Shown: positions 56,856-64,000 of the stretch, piece by piece | How the letters are laid out: every line of letters starts with the position of its first letter | Numbering within the stretch: position 1 is the first letter of the stretch | Assembly (NCBI RefSeq): GCF_036373705.1 | Contig: NC_089858.1 | Span: 12,964,001 to 13,028,000 of the forward strand | Direction: 5' to 3' | Source: Amia ocellicauda | Lineage: Eukaryota > Chordata > Actinopteri > Amiiformes > Amiidae | Length of the DNA: 64,000 nucleotides | Position numbers and translations under genes: made by a program | Notes under the pieces: model-generated | What the model was told of the DNA's origin: nothing | Seen by the model: only the letters and a program-made list of their open reading frames with translations | The model's database searches: none

Positions 56856-58414
56856 TTCAGTTGGTCAATGATTCTTCCAGCCAGACACACCCCCCAAAAC
56901 TACATGTGACCTGAGGCCTGGACTGACCTGAAACACAAAAGACGGGCCATGAAACACATTTAATGATCAAAGTCAGGAATTCTATCGGCATTGGATACAT
57001 TTATTAGGGATAATTTTGCCTGTTGTTAACAAAGCTTTCTTCCATGTAAATTGTCTATTATTACCCCCCCAGCAACACAGAAAGATATATAAGTAAATAT
57101 ATTTATTATAATAAGAAAGTCCATGCAAAGTGGACAGCAGTCTAGTTTGCATTATGGCAGGTGTCAGTGCTGTTGAGACATGCATCAGAGTAATAGCTGT
57201 GCTGGAGTGTGAGGTCTGTAGCAGGCCTTTGTCAGATCTCTGATAGAGAAAAGTACCTTTCGAATCACGTTGCGCATGCGATAAAGGATTGTAAAGCAGT
57301 GCAGTTCATAGATATTTCTATTCAGGTCACACTCCGCACTGATTTATCTTTTCTTTTTAAAGCAAAATTTCCTCTTAATTTTCTCATCTAGGAAGAAACA
57401 ACAGAAGCATGTATTTACTGTTGTCACTGAAACAAAAACAACTTTAAAAAAAAGGTTTTAAATGCCACACATGCTGTACAATTGCAGCAAAAGTTGTGAC
57501 ATTCAAAGGGTCAATGGTCTTTGTGAGACCCTTTTGTTTTATTTTACTTTCAATACATTTTTTTGTTTGTTTTAAGTTTATCAGAAAGATCAGTTGGAAA
57601 CACGGAGGGAGTGACTGTGGGTTGGGTGTTTTAAATGTTTAAATGTCAGCGTGTAGCAGCAAGACGGGCTGAAAGAGGAAGCTGTATATCTTTCCATAAA
57701 CTATTCGAGCAAATTTGCATTTTCCAGTGCGGAAGAACAACACACGGACGCACACCGGCACACCGGCACCCAGCACATTGTTTCACTCAACACTGCAAAC
57801 ACCTCAGTGAGGAGGAAATACATCAACCGCTGATGGGATTAAAATCACCTACACTGGGCACGATCCCAATCACAGTTCAGTGAATAAATATGGCAACATG
57901 TTTGAAACAAGAAACCGTGTTTTGCAGCAGCAAAGGCTAGGCTGTTAAACACAGCTTCTACATATTCCCTAGCATAAGCAGGCTACAAACATATGACAAA
58001 TAAGGTTACCATAGACTCCGTTGTTTGAATACGTTTTATTTCAATACTCCTACACAAAACTATTCTCTTCTGCTGCAAACTATTTAAAAACAAATACTTT
58101 ACAACCTGTCATTATGTTTTTTAAGCATCTACTTTTTATGGACTTGATTTTAAATTATATTGTGTACTTTTAATGACTATTATTTGTACTCCATATATGG
58201 CTACAAATCATAATGTGATCGGTAGGACTCACACGATTTGTGGTCTCTGGGTCACTATATGAAGTGTGGTGTCCCCTGCTGTCCAGGCTGAACGACTCCA
58301 AACTGGCAGCCATGTTGTCTACAATGTTTATGGTCTTTTTTTCCCGGTGTGTCTGGTGTCTTGTGGCTCCCAGAGTGTTTACATTATTTGTACCAATGTC
58401 ATTTGTATAGATTA

Positions 58415-58481
<67 letters not shown>

Positions 58482-59297
58482 GATAATAACTGTAAACACA
58501 GCCTACCCTCACAACTGGGAGTAGGAACCATGCGAACACCATGATACCCCATGAGAAACATTTCTAAGGCCTGTTCGCTGTGGTGTATTCATGGTCTGGT
58601 GCAGTATAGCCCAGATTTCCCACAGGCCTCCACTGCAAACCCACAGTAACAACACTGCGTAAAAAAAAGTGCAGAAAGAACCCAAACAATCCAATGGGAA
58701 ATTTGCCAGGCAAACTTGCACTTTGAGTAGCTGGGCGATCAGCAGGTGGGCCCTGCTCTGTATGGAAAGAAACCAGACTGACCTGACAGGGCTTCTCCCC
58801 AGTGCAGTCCGAGTTAATGAGCTGGGTGTCCAGGCAGCAGGGCAGGGGAGGTCTCCAGGTACAGGTGAGCTCTCTGATTGCAGGTACACAGCATGGGTCA
58901 GAATGTGCACCTCGACCCCCGAGACACACAGCCAAGCTGTGAGGCAGGGTGGAGTCTCTCCCAAACCCTTACTGCTTGAGAAATACCTCTCTCTCACACT
59001 CTCACTCTCTGTGTGTCTCATTTTTGTGTGTCTCACTCCCTTCATTTAAATCCTCATTTAAATACTGGGATAATATTCAGAGACATGAACAGGACAGTCA
59101 AATGAGAGGGTGGCGAGTTCTCTGTGTAAACTAACAGTGTGACGACACACTGCCACAGCGACTCACAGCTCAGCTGTGCTGGGTGGGGAGGACTGTGGGT
59201 AGAGAGGGTGTCCCTGGTGCCCCCCCCAACTCTCTTCTGGTTCCACTGCCAATGGAAACCCCCTGTTTCTCTCTCACACACACACACATACAGTATA
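56856..59297. other. intergenic region, no gene recognised
   Basis: Promoters or first exons of the minus-strand RING gene should lie here but cannot be placed. An ATT microsatellite is at 58412-58481, and 57846-57874 shares a 29-base word with 62882-62910. Confidence 0.5.
58412..58481. repeat. (ATT)n microsatellite
   Basis: About 22 nearly uninterrupted ATT units. Frames through it read as poly-Ile or poly-Tyr. Confidence 0.95.
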
Positions 59298-59727
59298 CAC
59301 CGATCAGCCATAACATTATGACCACTGACAGGTGAAGTGAATAACACTGATAATCTCGTTATCATGGCACCTGTCAGTGGGTGGGATATATTAGGCAGCA
59401 AGTGAACATTTTGTCCTCAAAGTTGATGTGTTAGATGCAGGACAAATGGGCAAGCATAAGGATCTGAGCGACTTTGACAAGGGCCAAATTGTGATGGCTA
59501 GACGACTGGGTCAGAGCATCTCCAAAACTGCAGCTCTTGTGTGGTGTTCCCAGTCTGCAGTGATCAGTACCATTCAAAAGTGGTCCAAGGAAGGAAAAGC
59601 AGTGAGCCAGCACACCTTAAGAGGTCTAGTGGAGTCCATGCCTGGACGAGTCAGGGCTGTTTTGATGGCAAAAGGGGGACCTACACAATATTAGGCAGGT
59701 GGTCATAATGTTATGGCTGATCGGAGT
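59298..59727 (+). mobile_element. internally deleted Tc1-like element with near-identical inverted ends
   Basis: The ends (caccgatcagccataacatt, then atgaccac, and its mirror at 59700-59727) match over about 28 bases with one mismatch, and TA dinucleotides flank both. Inside, the frame from 59446 reads [20 protein letters not shown], then [19 protein letters not shown] and QKWSKEGKA, the transposase DNA-binding domain. It jumps after about 59620 to the extreme C-terminal part ([20 protein letters not shown]). The whole catalytic domain is gone, so it can move only with help from a full copy. Confidence 0.92.
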
Positions 59728-61310
59728 AAATACCAACACATACACACACTATACTCTGGTTTCCTCTGTCTTTCCCACCTGTTTCCTTTAGTTGAGCTAC
59801 CCTTACCTGCGTTTACTATGGAACATGGTGGGCATTATTTGTCACCTTTATTTATTCTTGGTCAGAGTGTTTGCAAAAGACAAAGTATGCGTAACCAACA
59901 AAGCATTCTAGAGTGTCGTGACTCGAAAAAAATAATAACACCAACACACATACACACACATTCTCTGAGAAAGAATGGTTTGGGGTTTGTGTGTAATCCA
60001 ATCAGAGTTGAAGTAAAATAGTATAGTACTCAAAATTGTAATATTCCCGATGCACACTACTCCTAAACTAAATTATACAGCACTACTACAACTGCTATTG
60101 CAAACTATCACTGATACACTGATATTACAGTTTTTCTCGTTTGCTAAGTCAATGTCAATGAAACTGTGGTCCACATGACCAACACCATAACTTAGATGAG
60201 CAGAACAGTATACATCTGTCCAGGGGAGTTGGCACGGGCTGCTGTGAGCCGCATTCAGCTTCACCTGACCTCCCCCCAAGATACCCAGCCCTGTTTGGGC
60301 CCCCTCACTGGAGTTCACCGGCATTGCCAGCGGGCATCGGTGTGCCCTACGTTGGATGGAAATATGGCTGCCAAGGCTGACCTCCACGACACTCGGTGGA
60401 ATGAGCCTCAGGCCACTTGTTAAAAGACTGACTATCAGAAATATGTCAATTACAGTTATAATAATCTAAAACTCAGAATGAGGGGTGCGTATGCCGCTGT
60501 GCCTCGCTGCTGCATTCTTCAATTGCTTAAGAAGTGTCAGCAAATGTGCATTTCCCCAGGCTGGTCCTGAGAGGAGAGCGCTGGGTCTCTGTGTGTCTCC
60601 AGAGAGTCCTGCCCTTGCCACCGCACCGGGCAAAGCCAGCCCCAAGGCTTCACACCAACATGTGATACTTTGTAGCTTGTTAATATTTGATCTGTCTTCT
60701 ATTAGTCCCACGTGTCAAGGAGATGGAGTAATGGAGATGTGGCCACAGCATTGAATTGCAAGGTGTGCCTGTTTGGCCTGAATGGAAGCCAAACCACACC
60801 TCGTGAGAAGAGGCCCGAGTGTACAGAGTATTGTGTACTCTCACACCAAGTTACCATGAGAGACGGGGGGTGAGCCACACAGAAGGGACAGAACACACAC
60901 CGTGCTCGGGAGAAGCCACTGGACTCTGTCTGCCGGCTGACCCGTGCCCGTGTGCTGCTGCCAGCGCTGCCTAGCCATTCTAGAGGGCTCTGGCATACGT
61001 GCAGGAGAGCAGGAGGGTCAGCAGGGGACCAGCGTAAATCTCTCTGGAGGAAGGGGACCGTAAAATTGGAAAAGCGGAATATAATACATTGGATTACAGC
61101 ACAGCACCGCAAACTAAAATTCAGTACAGTGGATTACAGCACATCCACAGAAACAGTAAGTGTGGAGAGGGGACAGCCAGAGTCTGTCCAAAAAAGAATG
61201 TGCCTACATACAAGATTTTCAGTGTATAAACCTACAAACTGACTGTATCTGTCATCAGTGGAAATCAGCTTTCCTTTAACTGGACTTCTGAGATCAACCC
61301 CCCTCCTCTC
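59728..61310. other. intergenic or 5' intron of the first plus-strand RING gene
   Basis: No coding exon is recognised. A non-coding first exon for the RING gene at 61342 is expected upstream of the acceptor at 61311 but I cannot place it. Confidence 0.5.
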
Positions 61311-61313
61311 CAG
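61290..61313 (+). other. splice acceptor upstream of the first plus-strand RING gene
   Basis: The tract aacccccctcctctcCAG ends 28 bases before the ATG at 61342. The second copy has a similar acceptor (ccccttcctctgtCAG, ending at 63202) 35 bases before its ATG, so the exon start predates the duplication. Confidence 0.65.
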
Positions 61314-61341
61314 TCCTGCTGGGGGCCCTGTGTGTTCCCTG

Positions 61342-61947
61342 ATGGCTGCCCCTTCAACACCCCCTGCCTCCCCCGACGTGCCCGAGTGTCCCATCTGCTT
61401 CTTCGCCTACGACAACGTCTTCCGCAGCCCCCTGCAGCTGCCCCCCTGCGCCCACACCTTCTGCCTGCAGTGCCTGGCCCAGATGTGCCTGTTCCGAAAG
61501 CCCCTCCAGAGCTTCTATTGCCCCCTGTGCCGGGAGCCCGTGCCCTTGCCTGTCGGCGGAGCCCCCTGCCTCCCTCCCAACATGGAGGTGGTATCCCGGC
61601 TGCCCCCGGGCCAGAGAGGGGGCTTGCAAAAGGTCTGGCTGAAGGGGTTCCAGCTGCACTGCTCAGACCCTGACTCCCAAGGCTCTGGCCCCAGGACCCT
61701 GGACCTCCTGCCCCTCTTCCCAGACCGCCCCACCTCAGGGCCGGTGGCTGTGCAGTCAGCGCAGGGGGCTGCGTGGTGCCGGATGAACATGTGGTGTGTG
61801 GTGTGGACAGTCCTGCTGTTGATTCTCTGCCTCTTTATGGTTGCTTTCTTCCCCATTTACACCAGCACCTGGAAGGGGAGCGGGGGGGCGGAGGAGGAAG
61901 AGGAGGAGGATTCACACCCACTCAACAACGGCTCCAGCTCTCTGTAG
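61342..61947 (+). CDS. membrane-anchored RING-finger E3 ubiquitin ligase, tandem copy 1 (RNF223/RNF225-like)
   Basis: The ATG at 61342 gives 201 residues; the frame is open further upstream but only with non-ATG codons, and the sequence tgtgttccctgATGGCT is the same in both tandem copies. The RING spans residues 16-63: ECPICFFAYDNVF (C16, C19), PPCAHTFCLQCLAQM (C36, H38, C41, C44) and FYCPLCRE (C60, C63). After it come VPLPVGGAPCLPPNMEVVSR and QKVWLKGFQLHC, a motif resembling the VWLEGTKLCC segment of RNF223. A single hydrophobic helix (WCVVWTVLLLILCLFMVAFF) sits near residues 155-174 and an acidic tail (AEEEEEED) follows. Membrane topology matches the RNF183/RNF223 group. It shares about 60% of residues with the copy at 63238. 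An AATAAA lies at 62410. Confidence 0.87.
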   Translation: MAAPSTPPASPDVPECPICFFAYDNVFRSPLQLPPCAHTFCLQCLAQMCLFRKPLQSFYCPLCREPVPLPVGGAPCLPPNMEVVSRLPPGQRGGLQKVWLKGFQLHCSDPDSQGSGPRTLDLLPLFPDRPTSGPVAVQSAQGAAWCRMNMWCVVWTVLLLILCLFMVAFFPIYTSTWKGSGGAEEEEEEDSHPLNNGSSSL

Positions 61948-62161
61948 TGGGACTCCAGGGGGAGGAGGGAGTGTCAGAACTGATTGGTTTGTGTGTTTGT
62001 TTTGTTGTTGTTCTTTATAGAGATTTGAGGTCTGCAGGATTTGTTAAAAGTGCGACTCGCATCCAGGAAGAAATGGGACACACGCTGCTGCTGGGGAACT
62101 GCTGACAGCTGGACACTGATACTGTACTGCTGGTCAGACCTGCACTCTGACTGTGGACTCC

Positions 62162-62275
62162 CTGTGTGTGTGTGTGTGTGTGAGAGAGAGTGAGTTTGTG
62201 TGAGTGTGAGTGAATGTGTGTGTGTGTGTGTGTGTGTGAGAGTGAATGAGTGTGTGTGTTTGTGTGTGTGTGGTG
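62162..62275. repeat. (GT)n-rich microsatellite in the 3' UTR of RING copy 1
   Basis: Two GT runs separated by gagagagtgagt-type sequence, after the stop codon at 61947 and before the AATAAA at 62410. Confidence 0.9.
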
Positions 62276-62409
62276 TAGGATCCTGCCCTCTGTGTCTTTT
62301 TGTTTTGGCTGTAGCCTAGTTACCCTGGCCCTGAGTTCTCCAACAACAGAGCAGGTGTCCAAAGCACCATTCCTCTCAGTAGCAGCAAACCCCACCGCAT
62401 GGAGAGGAG

Positions 62410-62415
62410 AATAAA
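62410..62415 (+). terminator. candidate poly(A) signal of RING copy 1
   Basis: The plus strand reads AATAAAAAAGAAG about 460 bases after the stop. It is the first AATAAA downstream, but lies in an A-rich patch, so it is uncertain. Confidence 0.4.
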
Positions 62416-63186
62416 AAAGAAGAGGAAGCCGTCGCAGCAGCAGCCAGTCCCTGGACAAGACGGCCACCATACCCCGTCCCACAGTCAATAGGTAGGTGGT
62501 CTGTGCTGGGGGGGGTTGGTGTGCAGGAAGCAGTGGCTCCAGCACTGGGCAGTGTCCCAGATTGAGTCCTGAAGACCAGAGCGTTGGTCAGGCAGGGGAG
62601 GGGTTCTGCGGCCTTCACTTCAGTGTGCCGTGAATCCTCCAGTCAGTGAGCGAGTCAGAGGGCAGTGGAGTGGCTACAGTGGATCCCTCTGTACCTGTGG
62701 GGTTGTGTTGGGTCTGGGCTTGTTTTTCACACATGTACCTTGATACTGTATTGTCGGTGTCTGATACAGACCAATCCACAGCAGCTGTTGGTTTACCTGG
62801 AGTTGATGATTTCTCTTGTATTACCAGTTGCTGATTGTGAGTTAGAGGGGCTGGCCGGCCGGACTGCAGTGGACGCTGCCATGTGATTGAGATCGTGCCC
62901 AGTGTAGGTGTTTCCATTTTTGTTTTTGTTTGTTGTGTTCATGCACTGCCCAGTTGGAGGGCAGATGAACACCTATATAGCGCCTTATCCTCTGCACAGA
63001 AAGGGTCACTGAACTGAACTGCTGAGAATCTGCTGATCTGACCACCTCCCCTCTGTTGGTAATGACACAGTAACAGTTTTTTTGTTTTCTGTAGCTCTCC
63101 TGCCACACAGGAGAGGGGAGGGCCGTGGCAGTGGCTGTGGGGGATTCTTCAGTAGCGCTCCTCCCATTCTCCAGAGCTGCCTATCT
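62416..63186. other. spacer between the tandem RING genes
   Basis: No coding sequence is recognised. The second copy's first exon, if it has its own, should lie here; 62860-63000 shares a short word with 57846-57874. Confidence 0.5.
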
Positions 63187-63202
63187 CCCCTTCCTCTGTC
63201 AG
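63187..63202 (+). other. splice acceptor upstream of the second plus-strand RING gene
   Basis: The tract ccccttcctctgtCAG ends 35 bases before the ATG at 63238, corresponding to the acceptor of the first copy. Confidence 0.65.
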
Positions 63203-63237
63203 GCGATCCTCTTCCCACCCCGACTGTGTGTTCCCTG

Positions 63238-63825
63238 ATGGCTGTTCCCTCGGCACCCCCTGCCCCCCCCGGCGTGCCAGAGTGTCCCATCTGCTTCTCC
63301 GCCTATGACAACGCCTTCCGCAGCCCCCTGCAGCTGCCCCCCTGCACCCACACCTTCTGTCTGCAGTGCCTGGCCCAGATGTGCCTCTTCCTCAAGCCAC
63401 CCCAGAGCTTCCAGTGCCCCCTGTGCCGGGCGCATGTGCCCTTGCCCACCGGTGGGGCCCCCTGCCTCCCTCCCAACATGGAGGTGGTTTCCCAGCTGCC
63501 CCTGGGCCAGAGAGGGGGCTTGCAAAGGGTCTGGCTAGAGGGATCGCAGCTGTGCTACTGGAAGACGCAATCGGCCTACAGCCCCAAACGTCTGATACAT
63601 GACCCTGGAGAGGACATGGTGGTCAGGCTGCAGTTGACCAGAGTTGCCCCGGGCACGTCCAACTCTGGACCTCTGGACCTGGTGACGGTCTGGACACCGA
63701 GGTGGCTGCGCTGCAGGGAGGTGTGGCGCAGTTTCTGGTTTCTCACGACAATGGTCACTCTGAGCTTCATCATCCTGTTTTGCACCATCTTCTTCCCCAT
63801 CTACATCCTGGGCCGGGGGCCCTGA
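63238..63825 (+). CDS. membrane-anchored RING-finger E3 ubiquitin ligase, tandem copy 2 (RNF223/RNF225-like)
   Basis: The ATG at 63238 gives 195 residues. The RING at residues 16-63 (ECPICFSAYDNAF, PPCTHTFCLQCLAQM, FQCPLCRA) keeps all eight zinc ligands, and the stretch GGAPCLPPNMEVVSQLP is almost identical to copy 1. QRVWLEGSQLCYW follows. From there the copies diverge: this one has a charged middle (HDPGEDMVVRLQLTRV) and a C-terminal hydrophobic helix (FLTTMVTLSFIILFCTIFFP) that ends six residues from the C-terminus, without the acidic tail of copy 1. High identity over the RING and divergence after it fit tandem duplication with constraint on, or gene conversion of, the RING half. No AATAAA is seen before the window ends. 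Confidence 0.87.
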   Translation: MAVPSAPPAPPGVPECPICFSAYDNAFRSPLQLPPCTHTFCLQCLAQMCLFLKPPQSFQCPLCRAHVPLPTGGAPCLPPNMEVVSQLPLGQRGGLQRVWLEGSQLCYWKTQSAYSPKRLIHDPGEDMVVRLQLTRVAPGTSNSGPLDLVTVWTPRWLRCREVWRSFWFLTTMVTLSFIILFCTIFFPIYILGRGP

Positions 63826-64000
63826 ATCCAGGGGGGAGGGGGCACACTAAAATGCCCACCTGCCTATCACCAGCACAGGCATCCACTGAACTTTCGCCCC
63901 TTCTCCCCAATCTCATGGAATTAATATAGTTCTCCTCTGTGACATAGGAGGACAGCTGGGGTGTTGGAGTCTGCTCTCCCTCCCAGCTCCTCTCCTCTCG
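63826..64000. other. 3' flank of RING copy 2
   Basis: Untranslated sequence after the stop; no poly(A) signal or further gene is visible before the window ends. Confidence 0.5.

Noticed and set aside
61258-61341. Upstream extension of RING copy 1
   Set aside because: It starts at GTG and runs through the predicted splice acceptor; the ATG at 61342 is shared in context with copy 2.
63082-63237. Upstream extension of RING copy 2
   Set aside because: It starts at TTG and crosses the predicted acceptor at 63202; it has no counterpart in copy 1.
1-64000. CRISPR arrays, prophage, bacterial operons or integrated viral genes
   Set aside because: No regularly spaced direct repeats with unique spacers, no ribosome-binding-site pattern and no viral structural or polymerase motif was seen. 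The only reverse transcriptase is of the L2 LINE type.

Overview
The window is vertebrate nuclear DNA, most likely from a ray-finned fish. Several families of Tc1-like DNA transposons, an L2-type retrotransposon, a tRNA-type SINE with an L2-like tail, long microsatellites and wide gene-poor spacers all point that way. The species cannot be fixed from the sequence; a non-teleost or early-branching ray-fin is my guess only. There is no bacterial-type operon, CRISPR array or phage.

Six protein-coding genes can be supported, all with coding sequence in a single uninterrupted reading frame. On the minus strand, about 9-10 kb apart, lie an IER3 (IEX-1) orthologue (12304-12879), a second diverged IER3-like gene (23118-23816) and the torsin ATPase gene TOR4A (32096-33310). 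Three membrane-anchored RING-finger E3 ligase genes follow: one on the minus strand (56249-56824) and a tandem duplicate pair on the plus strand (61342-61947 and 63238-63825). TOR4A and all three RING genes have a polypyrimidine-AG splice acceptor just upstream of the ATG, so each probably has an upstream untranslated exon. The two IER3-type genes instead have TATA-like boxes and look intronless.

The main observation is that IER3, the IER3-like gene and the N-terminal part of TOR4A share one module of about 60 residues: an optional EIFTF motif, a basic stretch, the motif R-V-x-x-P-x-x-x-R-(K/R)-Y-L-P, and a hydrophobic segment ending in Q-(V/I)-Y. The three genes are adjacent and point the same way. 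This suggests local duplication, and either a fusion that gave a torsin an IER3-type membrane anchor or derivation of IER3 from the TOR4A N-terminus.

The rest is intergenic or intronic DNA with mobile-element remains: a Tc1 element with 202-bp inverted repeats and an internal 38-bp perfect palindrome (5.2-6.6 kb), a nest of Tc1 elements (15-17 kb), an L2 fragment (27 kb), several terminal-inverted-repeat elements (36.2, 38.5, 42.5, 59.3 kb), a Tc1 3' relic (45.1 kb), SINE/L2-tail copies (20.7 and 46.8 kb), and a dispersed repeat pair (49.3 and 51.7 kb).
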